Assembly: GCA_019648995.1 (NCBI GenBank)
Contig: BLXT01000008.1
Coordinates: 57,605-97,379 of the forward strand
From: Plakobranchus ocellatus
Lineage: Eukaryota; Mollusca; Gastropoda; Plakobranchidae
Length of the DNA stretch: 39,775 nt
Reading direction: 5' to 3'
Shown piece after piece: positions 30,592 through 39,775 of the stretch (positions within the stretch are counted from its first letter, which is position 1; every line of letters starts with the position of its first letter). The translations under genes and the position numbers were made by a program. The notes under the pieces are model-generated. The model did no database searches. It was not told the origin of the DNA and worked only from the letters and a program-made list of their open reading frames with translations.

Positions 30592-33500
30592 GTTAGTATA
30601 TGCTACAAACTGAAGAAGTTTTTAAAGGTTTACTTTGATCAAGCTGCATTGTAGAATATGTCTTTTTACTCTTCTCCTTTTTTTTTTTTTGCTAGATCAT
30701 AATTATGCCTAATTATGCTTTTTGAATATATTTTCTTGCATTGCGTTTGCAAAGTCATTTTGGCTAGTTTGATAGCAGAGATTGTTCTTTTTTGTGTCGT
30801 CTTATGTTTTCACCAATTTATTTGGTTATTTATGTGTTCTGTGTTTTTTCATACTTAGAAAATACAACTCCCTTATTAAACTTTATTTCAATAAATTTGA
30901 ATAGCAAAGTATATACGTAAAAGTGTTTAGCGTTAAAGTTTTCATGAAATTAATTATGATGAATTTTTTAAAAATTTGTATGCTTCAGCTTACAAGTTTT
31001 GGAAAAAATAGGTCATAAAGCAATAGAGACAATGAAAATCAATTGGTTTAGCCAAGAGCTGTTAAGGGCTAATTAAATTTGCCTCTATTCCTGAATTCCT
31101 TGTATTTGTGGTGTCCACTTTTGAAATCAATATATCGCACCACAATTAAATTTGTATAGTATTATTGAATAGTGTTTGTTCTAGGGTTAATAGTTTCAAG
31201 TTTTTGTTGAATATGCTTTCAATAAGGGAAAGTTTTTCAAAATAATTTTTCATAAAACTTTATTTTGTGACCATTTTTATTCTTAAAAGCGATTGTTCTT
31301 AATTGCCATTACATTTTACCTTCTCCTTATCTTTTTTGTGGTTTAAAACAATACTGTTTATTGCCAACACTTAACAGAGTCAGGGATGAACATGAGGATC
31401 ACGAAGATTACTCTGATGATGCTGACTTTGACGAGGAAGATGAAGATGATGTAGCTCTCCCATCGCCGAGACGTACCAGCCCTAGTCCTAGGAGTTTGCC
31501 AGCCACGGCTAGACACAAATCTGTCAATGGGCGTAGGAAAGTGGACATGACACCACCTGATGTGAAATTGGAGAAATCACAAGAACTAGCCAAGCGTTTC
31601 TCTAGTGAAGGGAAGGTAAATGTTGATATGATATAAGCGAAATATGCATGACAGCTCTTACCAAGAACTAGTCAAGCATTTCTCTTGTGAAGGAAAAGTG
31701 AATATTGATATGATATAAGCCAGATATGCATGACAGTTCTTACCTAAAACAGTTTCTTACATCTAATCTAAACGGTATCTGAAATAATACGTTTGACACC
31801 TTTTATTTGCTTATAAATTGATGCAATCTTGCAAAATATCAACCTTGATGAAAAAAAAATTAATTTCTCAGGCCCTGTTTACATCATCACTTTGTGCACA
31901 AAGATTCATCAGTTTGTACTTGTTTCTGAGCACAGACATTGATCTTCCACTGTAAATAACCTGTGTTTGATTAGATTTCACGGTAGCTCCACAATCTGTT
32001 ATCTTTTTTCTTTCAAAATAAATTTTGTTATCATTATATATTATTTAGTGTTGTCTATACTTTAAAAACATATTATCAGTTAGTTATTGATCTGCACCTG
32101 TTATTTTTCCCTTAGATTGACAAAGCCATGGAAGAGTTCATCAAGTGTGTTGCCTTCTCCAGGATTGTGAATGGTTCTTCCCACTGGAGACATGCCTTAG
32201 CAATCATCAACCTGGGAGAGGCGTATTTAGATCTTAAAGGTGATCAATAGATGCACAGTCTTGTATCACCATAGTTGTTCGTAAAAATTTTATAGATTTC
32301 ATCTGTGGCTTAACGTAGCAGCACTACTCATTTTGAGCTTTTAACGATATGAAGAAAAATCTGAGGTGGGTTTCTATAATATGAACATTAAGTAATGGCT
32401 CTTAGGTTCAGAAATGCAATGATTCTTTAGCTGAATTTTTTTATAAGCCTGAATAATGTCATTATGTTATCCCAGGGGCAATTCGTCTTTACGGTTTTGT
32501 AACCATATAAAAAAAGAAAAAGCAACCTAAAAATTGGGACTGATCTTAATGCACTGAAAATGCCATTTTCAAAGAGACAGATTTCTAATGCAATGGTAAT
32601 AATGCATTTAAAATCTTGTTATATTAATAGTTTTTCTTCATTGCTATTTATTTTTTTTTATCCCGAACCTAAAAAATTAAATTCATTTTGTTGCACACTT
32701 AAATCAAAAGGTTATTTTTTAAAATCCTAAATATTGACAATCATTAAACTAGGGGTAAGTACGAATGCTTTAATTTTGAAGGTTTTTGGTTCAATTTTCC
32801 CTCGTGTCATTCTGGTTCAGACAATGGCCAAGTCAGTTTAGAAATGAAAAGAAGAGAAACTTAGTCAGCATAAGATGGATATTATAATCCCAGTAGGCTG
32901 GTCAATACCTCAACTGACCAGGCTCTGTATTGAACATAAATCTTTCTCTAGGCTACAATGCCCAGGCAGAGTACCATGGAGAGACTGCCCGATCAATCAT
33001 GCTACATGGTGGACACACAGCTGCCTCCATGGAAGAGAAGGCCGAGTTGTATGCCGTGCTCATCAAGATCTATCGCATCATCGGACAAGCAGCCACTGGC
33101 CTCAAAAAGTAAGAACGTAAAAAATACATACAACAAAATTGTACATGGCTAAATACTAGCAGAGGCCAGCATATGGGGAAAAAGATTAAGCTTGTATTTA
33201 GGACTGCTTAGAATAAAGACTCCACATATTGCTTGGTGTCTGAATTTCAAAACCAAATCGTAATGACTAGGAAGATTATGTGAGTTGTACTTGTAAAGCA
33301 AAGGACAAGACAATTTCACCCAGTATTTCCTCAGTATCTCCATGCTGAGTTGGCTATCAGACATAGTATAGATCACTATTCTTGTTTTTTTTCCAATATT
33401 TAGGGAAACTTGCCTCTAGAGTGGATGGTGTTTCTTGTATCCTTTAATCAGCTCTAAATAAAAAGAATAATGCTAAGCAAATGGTCTTTCTTAGATTCAA

Positions 33501-36500
33501 AGCTATTTTATCATGACAATATTTCTATTTTTCTTAGAGTAAGAGAAAACAAGAACGACACAGTGGCAAAACTGGCCATGAAAAAGCAAGCAGTTTGTTG
33601 GGCCATCAGTGATGATAAACAAATAGCTTAGGTGGATACAATATTGACTCTAAAACTAGATTGCCGTATTCATGTGAAAAAAAATTTGACTGCTGATGAG
33701 GTAACATTTCAGATACTGCCTTTTGTTTACTCAAGCAGAGGAGGACCGGTGCTGATTCCTGATGAAGGATATTTTATTTTGCGTTGCTGTGAAATAAGAC
33801 ACTGTATATGATTTAGAAAAATCACAGTTTATAGTATCTTTTGTGGATATGACATGTTGTATCAAACATTGCTGGTGCACTCTAAAATATAAATACATGT
33901 AATTGTTATGACTGAGTCAATGCCGCCATGCTTTGGTTTAGCAATGTCTCATTTTGAGGTGATATCGCACAGAGGATTTCGTTCTTTGGGGCTGCACTTT
34001 GGCACAGTGAGGTATGGGAACAGAGTAGCTCTGAGATCTGCTGGAACTTTTTTGCTGGTTGACGAAAAATACCAATGCCAGAATCTCAGGATCTTTGGGG
34101 ACAAAAAAACCTGAGATCATCTATCAGAGGAATGGCTATGCAACACAAACTAATTCTCTTTTGTGTTGTTTGTGAATTGAATGTTTTGACCAAATCATCT
34201 TGCTTTTTCTCTCTTGGGCTTAGTAGAGAAAAAAAAAACAAAAACTGTTTCCTCTATAAAGCCAGATATGAAAGACGGGAAAAAAATGGTTAGCTCTGAA
34301 CCAACAATCAATGGAAGAGCATTTTTTTATTCTTCTCTTTGCATTGTTTGTTAAGGTACCCTGAGGCAGAGCAAGCCTTGCAGAAGGCAGACAAAATCTC
34401 CCAGGAAAGAAGTCGTTTGACCTGTGTGACTGACAGGGAGTGTGACCAGCTGGACATTGCTCTCTTCTCTGCCATGGCCAGGTCTGTCTTGATGTTACAT
34501 GCACCAAACATTGAAATAAATTTAAGAAACTTTTTTGCCTGGCTTATTTTTTTTGATATTGTAGATATTCTTAAATCTGTACTTCAGCAGAATGCTTTTT
34601 TAAAAAAGGTATTTTTAAAGTTATATTTCCTTGCTATTATTCTTAAAGTTATACTTTGGCTGAATGTTCTTGTAGATATTCTTAAAATACAATTTGCTTA
34701 TATCAGAAGCTAATAATCTGCTTTGGTTGTGTCATTTGTCTCATCAATTATGTTATGTGCTCAGCCCAAAAACTGAACCTCTGTGAATTTCTGTGTTTTT
34801 GGTGTACTCTAGACTTATGTTGCAGAAAAAACTGTGAGATAAATTCAGGTTTAGCTTTTTTTCAGAGCTTTTTAATCTCCGAGTAATATTGTAGAATTGA
34901 TCACTTCATTTCTGCAAGTTGTTTTAGAAAGTTTAAAAGTATACAGTTTTGAAAGAGAAATCAATTTCTGCCTTGAGTTTAGTTGGAGGTTTTGCAGTTT
35001 TTACATCCCATGATTGAATCCTACAGATTAGACTGGACTGGAAAGTTGACAGTTTCTTCTAAACCTTTAGGTATTTTGCGTCTAATATATTATGCGATGC
35101 ATTTGAAAGCTCAATATTGCAGGACACATATCACATAACTTTATGCATATAAAGTTCTCAATTAAAAAAAAAAAGTTCAGTTTAACTTATAAATTTTAGA
35201 TGATGAACTTCTCATTTGTGACATATTTTTGGGTATGATAATAAGGACAGGTTCCCTTAAAACCCTGTCTTTATCTCTGAAGAACACCAAAGGGAACATA
35301 AACGCTAGTCCTAAGACCAACAGATTACTATTATATTTGTAATGTTGGGTATTTATTTTTCATTTCAAGGCTTTATGGCAAGCAGAAAAAATATGCTCTG
35401 GCTAGTGAGAAATATGACAAACTGACAGAACTCATGGAGAAAGAGTATGGCACAGACAGCAGTCAGGTGATGAAAACTTACACAGAATATGGCAAGGTGA
35501 GCGACAGCTTAGATGCACACAAATGATTTGTGAGCGTTATGTCTTGCCTGTTTCATGTAACTCAGTAGCTTGCATTGCAATATCTCTCCATGTTAAAGCA
35601 ATATCAGAGCTCCGGTTCATAACCTTTTTTAGAGGGATGTGAAATATTCATGCAATATTTTCACCCATGAAACTGTTCTAAGACATATGGATAACGGTTT
35701 TCTAAAACTGAGTATCTGACACTTCACCACTATCAGTGGCTGTCAGAGATGGAAAATACTGATTTGGTTGATTCATTTTTTAAAACTTAGATGAATAAAC
35801 TCTCTTCTAAGGTTGGGTGTTGGTGGCGCAGTGGAAAGTGACTCTACCCTGAGGCTTGCAGGGTCCATTCTGTTGCAGGTTTGAGAGCTGTCCCTAATGA
35901 ACTAGCCTGATAGAGGGGCTGGATGTCTGGAATCACCTTGTTAAATAATTAGCTTTCATTGTTTATGAGAGATCATATTTATAAATGGGTTATCCGGCTT
36001 GGTTCATATTAAACATACACACTATTAGATTCAATCTCAAGATATAGCTGATTTATAGATTCCTTAGGAAAACAAATTTGTACAAATCTGTTTTAGGGCT
36101 GTTTTTCCCTTGCTGCACTCAGAGTTTCAAAATACCATTGTTATTACCTCAGATGTCAAAGAAGAGACTGACGTTGATTGGCGTCTAAAAAATCTTTATA
36201 TGATAGAATCTAAAATTTTTAGAGAAGTTTATTCACTTTTAAATTGTGCCCACTTAAACATTTGTAGGCTACAATGAAACATTCATATTTTTGAGGATTT
36301 TATTGATACCCAATAAAAACTTGCATAGAAATCTGACCTTTGCCCTTAGCTCCTTTACAGTAAGGTGAGCCCATTGTTTCCATATCAATGATTTTTTTTT
36401 TCTTTCAGCTGGAGCTCTCCAAAGGCAGGCACGCCAACTTTGACAAGGCCATCAATCTGTTCCTTCAGGCTCACTCTATTGCCTCGGCCATGTGAGTCAA

Positions 36501-39500
36501 CTTTTGATTCTCCTCTCTGTTTCTTCACTGTTCTTAAACCTTTGGCCAACTTTGGAAATTCGCTCCCAACTTGAGACCCATACAAAAACAATTCCATTTG
36601 CCTCACAAACATGTGAAGCAAATGAACTTTGTACCAAGCAGACATAAAAACAACACCTCAACAAAATAAGAGGGTTTAGCTATACAAATCCTGCCAAAGT
36701 TATGATAATTTGAGAACCCCTATGCTCTTTTTGCACTACTGTTGTCCCCTTTCTGCCTCTCTATATTGTGTCTCTTTGTTTTCTCCTACACATTATTTTA
36801 TCTTTTTCTCTCTCTCACTCTCTCTCTCTTTCCCTCTCTCTCACCCTTTCTCTGTTTCTGTTTCTTTCTCTCTATCTCTCACTCCCTTTGCTTTCTTTTT
36901 TCTCTTTTGGCATTTTTCTATTTCTAACAATATGCAACATGAGCCACATGGAAACTGGGAAGGCAAATTAAATTGTATTCTATTATCGAGCGAAAACTGA
37001 TAAAAAAAAAGTGCATAGTTGAATCTACAATTATATCCTTGATTACAATGATCACAAGATGCAGTGGGTAAAATTGTAATCCTTAAAAAGAAGAGCACAA
37101 ATATTTGAAACATTTCTGTGAAGCTACTGGGAATCTTTAAATCGATTTTTATGCCAGCTATTATTAAATCAGTATTCTCTTTTCTTCCTCACACTGATTT
37201 TTGTGTTGTTTTATTTGTCAGCCACAAAGAAGGTCACCCTGAGCTGATTGACACCGCCCTAGCTCTCTCACAAGCCTACGCAAGCACTGGGTGGGAGGAG
37301 GCAGAGGGTAAGTTCTCTCACTGGCCATCTACGCAAATTACTAATGTTCAAAATAAAGTGGAGAAACCTAATCTATTTATAGCCTCCTAGCAAAACTCAT
37401 AGGAAGGATGGACAAGCTAGAGATGTAGGGAGGTGAAAATAACTCAAGGCAGCATGCCGTGCTCATCTTGAGAAATTGGATGTAAAAAATGTTTGCGACC
37501 TCTGAGAGCATTCTTAAGTTTAAAGTAGATTTATTTAAACGGATTTAGTCCCTTTGTATAAAAAAAATCATTTGAATTTGATTGGAATTAGCTCTAGATG
37601 GGCTTTTACAAATAGCAAAATAGGTGAAATGAAACTTAAATATTACATGAAACTGAAGATCTGCTGGATAACGTGCAAGAGACAAATTTAACCCTGCCTG
37701 TTGCAATCAGTCTCTGAGTTTTTATTATGGATTTTAAATTTTTAAGAGATTCAGTGTGGGTTTTTTTTTTTATGCTACATAATAATTAAGAACTTTTCTT
37801 TTCTCCAATATAAGATATTTTAAACTCCTTTATTTTATTTATCCATCAGTTCTTTTCTTTCCAATCTCTCCCCTCCCCCTGTCCCTTATATTCCCTCCCA
37901 TTTCACATATGATACCATCTCCCCCAGCTTCGGCCCTGAGCTACCTCGAGGAGTGTGTCAGCACCTGTACAAGCATCTACGGACCCAACAACCCCAAAAC
38001 CCTGGAGGTGAATGACCATCTGGCCAAAATGATGGTTCGCATGGACAAGTCACAGGTCAGTTTGGACATTGTTTTGAGCTTAATAGTTTGACATCTGCAA
38101 TGTACCAAAGAGTTGGAGCTTGATTCTGCATCAGTCACTTGGAGCTTTGCCTTTAGGATTAAGTAGCTTTATGAGTTTTAAAATCACTGATACTAAAGAC
38201 TGGTGTGTAAAAAAAAATTATAATGTAGAGCGTTAGGAGCATAAAATATAAGCACAGCTCTTCAGAAAAACTCTTTATAGGAGAAAAGGATTCTAGAGGA
38301 TGCAGAGTGACTGGAACATTTTGGGATGTAAACAGTGAAGAGCAGTCCCTCCCCCTTATTTAATTTCCTATTCATATCTAATATTACTAACCGAAAAAAA
38401 TAATTTACCTTTAAGTATGGTATTCCACATTGCTTACTTTCATTTGTAATTTTTTCTTATTACCAAGTAAATTTGAAAAAAATTGAAATTTTTACTCTGA
38501 CACTGTAAGGTAACGACCTCAAAAGATTTAAATTGAGTTTAAATATTATTTTAAGCTCTATCATATCAATTTTAAATGGAACCCTGCTGCAATGTCCAAT
38601 GTGAGCAATTTGATTTTTTTTTCAAGAAATCATTCGTTTTTGAGTTTCTGTGATAAGTATTCTTTGAAATTTTACTGTAACCATGCTTTTTTTCCTTTTT
38701 CTTTTTATTTATTTACTTTCTTAAAGTATAATTTTATTATATTTCCTTTCAAAATTTATCTTTCAACTTGCTTCGTTTTCATTTGTCCAGAAATTTTAAT
38801 TTTATTATCATATCAGTGATTGGTTTACCTACAAATTTTTTCTTTATTCACATTTTATTTCTGTTATAACTTTTTTCCCATATAGGACGCAATGCAGATT
38901 CTCCGATCCAGCCTGCCACTCAAGTCTGAAGTGTTTGGCGATTACTCTGAGCCTGTGTCTGACACATACAAGCTGATGGGCAGCATCAGTCTGTCTGAGG
39001 GCAGCATTGAGAAGGCACTGAGGGCATACAAGAAGGTGAGCTGGAAAATTTGAAAGCAACTGTTATGGTATGTTCTAGGGAACTTCAAAAGGGACCAAGC
39101 ACATAATTTTCCAACAAATAAAGTTGATTTTCTTTACTTATTTTGAGAGAAAGTTTTGAAATTTCAAAATGTTTCTATCACCTGAAAATCGATCATAGTT
39201 TGATGACAGTTAAGATATCGGCTTTGTATACTTATATGTAAAGAAATTATTTTAAAATGACAAAGGGGTAAAACACTTTCTCAGACGCAAATGGCATTGC
39301 AACCTCTCATGATGCCTGCCAGTTCTCCTGTGCTAAGTGGAAAATTCTGACATTTGCCTAACTGTCCTTTTTTTCCAAGGAACTGGTGAAATCTTTTATT
39401 TGAAATATTTTATCAAATTAAAAAAAATTGAAAATGTCTGAAACTTTTTAAAAAGTAACCCTGATTACTTTCCTTTATTTAAAATGTGAAAATTTATTTT

Positions 39501-39775
39501 TTCCTCCCCGTGCATCAGTGTCACACGATCGAGGTGATCCTGCTGGGAAAAAATCATCGCAAGACTAAAGACACACTTCAGACTATGGAAATGCTCATGT
39601 CGTATGTCTCTTTTCCTCTTGTCTTGTCTTCCCTTGCCGTGCCTTACTCAGCTCTGCCTCATCTCACCTAACATTGTCTCTTCTCTTCTCCTCTTGTTTG
39701 TCTTGTCTTGTCTTGCCTTACTCAGCTCTCATCTCTCCTAACATTGTCTCTTCTCCTCTTGTCTTGTCTTGCCTT
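30506..39775 (+). CDS. TTC23: Tetratricopeptide repeat protein 23-like (partial at right edge)
   Basis: Coding exons: 30506-30591, 31378-31615, 32116-32239, 32952-33108, 34356-34481, 35370-35496, 36409-36491, 37222-37307, 37928-38055, 38886-39035, 39519-39601. They join in frame to 1388 nt (462 codons plus 2 nt); the gene runs past the window. Human TTC23 is 447 aa; matching the last exon to it suggests about 500 aa here. After a charged N-terminus (to about 108) come helical TPR-type pairs: SRIVNGSSHWRHALAIINLG, SGxxEEAE, TSIYGPNNPKTLEV, VFGDYSEPVSDTYKLMGSIS and LLGKNHRKTKDTLQ. Vertebrate TTC23 sits in the EvC zone of primary cilia with IQCE and supports Hedgehog signalling. TTC23 and its paralogue TTC23L are hard to separate by eye; the last exons look closer to TTC23. 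Confidence 0.9.
30592..31377 (+). other. TTC23 intron 1
   Basis: Noncoding, AT-rich, nothing recognised. Confidence 0.7.
31378..31615 (+). CDS. TTC23: TTC23 coding exon 2 (acidic, then S/P-rich)
   Basis: Residues 29-108. It encodes an acidic run with DYSDDADFDEEDEDD, then PSPRRTSPSPRSLPA, then a basic helix ending ELAKRFSSEGK. The first part looks disordered and is not in the vertebrate protein as I recall it. Acceptor CTTAACAG, donor GGGAAG|GTAAAT, phase 0 end. Confidence 0.88.
31581..31744 (+). repeat. 82-bp tandem duplication across the TTC23 exon 2 donor
   Basis: Copy 1 (31581-31662) covers the last 35 coding bases of exon 2, its donor and the start of the intron; copy 2 (31663-31744) repeats this in the intron. 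Shared blocks: AAGAACTAG, CAAGC(G/A)TTTCTCT, GATATGATATAAGC and ATATGCATGACAG. Copy 2 changes GGAAGGTAAAT to GGAAAAGTGAAT, keeping a GT but with a weaker donor. Confidence 0.92.
32116..32239 (+). CDS. TTC23: TTC23 coding exon 3
   Basis: Residues 109-149 plus one base. It encodes IDKAMEEFIKCVAFSRIVNG and SHWRHALAIINLGEAYLDLK, equivalent to the first TPR-like helices of TTC23 (ALTRI, HWKLAEAYVNLA, YLQLKG). Acceptor TCCCTTAG, donor TAAAG|GTGATC. Confidence 0.93.
32240..32951 (+). other. TTC23 intron 3
   Basis: Noncoding, AT-rich, nothing recognised. Confidence 0.7.
32952..33108 (+). CDS. TTC23: TTC23 coding exon 4
   Basis: Residues 150-201 plus two bases. It encodes GYNAQAEYHGETARSIM and ELYAVLIKIYRIIGQAATGL, a TPR-like pair. 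Acceptor TCTCTAG, donor AAAAA|GTAAGA. Confidence 0.93.
33109..34355 (+). other. TTC23 intron 4
   Basis: Noncoding in the main model. A possible alternative exon with an in-frame stop lies at 33538-33631 (see findings). The open frame at 33908-34114 has no recognisable domain. Confidence 0.6.
34356..34481 (+). CDS. TTC23: TTC23 coding exon 5
   Basis: Residues 202-243 plus two bases. It encodes YPEAEQALQKADKISQERSR and CDQLDIALFSAMAR, matching the KFKEAAENLTKAERLSKE helix pair of TTC23. Acceptor TTGTTAAG, donor GCCAG|GTCTGT. Confidence 0.92.
34482..35369 (+). other. TTC23 intron 5
   Basis: Noncoding. The exon 5 frame stays open for about 230 bases into the intron, which is chance in T-rich sequence. 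Nothing else is seen. Confidence 0.65.
35370..35496 (+). CDS. TTC23: TTC23 coding exon 6
   Basis: Residues 244-286. It encodes LYGKQKKYALASEKYDKLTE and SSQVMKTYTEYGK, equivalent to LYQGQKKSKEALSHYQAALE in the vertebrate protein. Acceptor ATTTCAAG, donor GGCAAG|GTGAGC, phase 0 end. Confidence 0.93.
35497..36408 (+). other. TTC23 intron 6
   Basis: Noncoding, with a SINE-like element at about 35815-35950 described separately. Confidence 0.6.
35815..35950 (+). mobile_element. tRNA-derived SINE-like fragment
   Basis: A perfect A-box match TGGCGCAGTGG (35824-35834) is followed about 54 bases later by a poor B-box match GGTTTGAGAGC (35878-35888). This is the layout of a tRNA-derived SINE head. The end and any target duplication are not visible. 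Confidence 0.5.
36409..36491 (+). CDS. TTC23: TTC23 coding exon 7
   Basis: Residues 287-313 plus two bases. It encodes LELSKGRHANFDKAINLFLQ and AHSIASA, matching INHFLQAHLI of TTC23. Acceptor CTTTCAG after a T tract, donor GCCAT|GTGAGT. Confidence 0.92.
36492..37221 (+). other. TTC23 intron 7 with a CT-rich tract
   Basis: Noncoding. An imperfect pyrimidine tract of CT repeats occupies about 36790-36890 and generates low-complexity S/L frames that are not genes. Confidence 0.7.
37222..37307 (+). CDS. TTC23: TTC23 coding exon 8
   Basis: Residues 314-342 plus one base. It encodes HPELIDTALALSQAYASTGW and EEAE. Acceptor TTTGTCAG, donor GAGG|GTAAGT, a consensus 5' splice site. Confidence 0.92.
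37308..37927 (+). other. TTC23 intron 8
   Basis: Noncoding, nothing recognised apart from a pyrimidine-rich acceptor region near 37850-37925. Confidence 0.7.
37928..38055 (+). CDS. TTC23: TTC23 coding exon 9
   Basis: Residues 343-385. It encodes ASALSYLEECVSTCTSIYGP and NNPKTLEVNDHLAKMMVRM, a TPR-like pair. Acceptor TCCCCCAG, donor TCACAG|GTCAGT, phase 0 end. Confidence 0.93.
38056..38885 (+). other. TTC23 intron 9
   Basis: Noncoding, AT-rich, nothing recognised. Confidence 0.7.
38886..39035 (+). CDS. TTC23: TTC23 coding exon 10
   Basis: Residues 386-435. It encodes AMQILRSSLPLKSEVFGDYS and DTYKLMGSISLSEGSIEKAL, very close to ATSILRESLEAKVEAFGDFS and ETYRLLGGADL of human TTC23. Acceptor CATATAG, donor AGAAG|GTGAGC, phase 0 at both ends. 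Confidence 0.95.
39036..39518 (+). other. TTC23 intron 10
   Basis: Noncoding, AT-rich, nothing recognised. Confidence 0.7.
39519..39601 (+). CDS. TTC23: TTC23 coding exon 11
   Basis: Residues 436-462 plus two bases. It encodes CHTIEVILLGKNHRKTKDTL, matching CLQIQTLLYGPQDKRTLATQ in human TTC23. Acceptor GCATCAG, donor ATGTC|GTATGT. At least one more exon must follow outside the window. Confidence 0.88.
39605..39775 (+). repeat. Pyrimidine-rich tandem repeat just after TTC23 exon 11
   Basis: A long unit repeats: TCTTGTCTTGTCTT, CCTTACTCAGCTCT, then CTAACATTGTCTCTTCTC. CTAACATTGTCTC occurs twice, at about 39668 and 39738, and the CTCAGCTCT block twice, at about 39647 and 39721. The window ends inside the array. 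Confidence 0.8.

Noticed and set aside
31663..31744. Second copy of the TTC23 exon 2 edge as a separate coding exon
   Set aside because: From its nearest acceptor in phase 0 it meets TGA within 12 codons.
33908..34114. 68-residue open frame in TTC23 intron 4
   Set aside because: No domain, an overlapping frame on the other strand, and no support from splice phase.
34339..34713. 124-residue open frame on the + strand
   Set aside because: This is TTC23 exon 5 read through its donor into T-rich intron.
36710..37000. Serine/leucine/phenylalanine-rich open frames
   Set aside because: They are translations of a CT-rich intron tract in TTC23.

Overview
The window is animal nuclear DNA: AT-rich, with GT-AG introns of about 0.3 to 3.8 kb, short exons and strong local repetition. 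Protein similarity, judged from memory of the families, points to a spiralian, probably a gastropod mollusc. That placement is an inference; no alignment was run. Three multi-exon genes can be reconstructed with consistent reading frames across every junction, and most of the rest is intron or intergenic sequence.

Layout. (1) 636-8503, + strand: a complete seven-exon gene for membrane-associated prostaglandin E synthase 2 (PTGES2, 411 aa), with a glutaredoxin-type CPFC active site and a glutathione-transferase-like C-terminal domain. Its introns hold a TTAA-flanked piggyBac-like MITE and a SINE copy. (2) 8504-17995: intergenic or 3' UTR sequence with tandem repeats, a (TC)30 microsatellite, a second copy of the same SINE family and two assembly gaps. 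(3) 17996-28660, - strand: an ankyrin-repeat gene matching ANKRD45 (321 aa in my model, seven exons). The frame only closes if a 20-nt microexon is included. Its long first intron carries a broken 5'-truncated LINE between 80-bp direct repeats. (4) 28661-30505: the region between two divergent genes, with a tRNA-derived SINE. (5) 30506 to the right edge, + strand: the first eleven coding exons of a TTC23-like tetratricopeptide gene (462 codons), which continues beyond the window.

How they relate. PTGES2 and ANKRD45 converge tail to tail. ANKRD45 and TTC23 are head to head with 1.85 kb between start codons. TTC23 is an established ciliary protein (EvC zone, Hedgehog signalling), so shared ciliary expression of the divergent pair is a reasonable but unproven idea. 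PTGES2 has no obvious functional tie to them.

Most notable signals: the frame-deciding microexon in ANKRD45; short tandem duplications lying on exon edges in both PTGES2 and TTC23, which duplicate splice sites; the very long direct repeats around the LINE; and the piggyBac-like MITE. No CRISPR, operon, tRNA or rRNA gene was seen.
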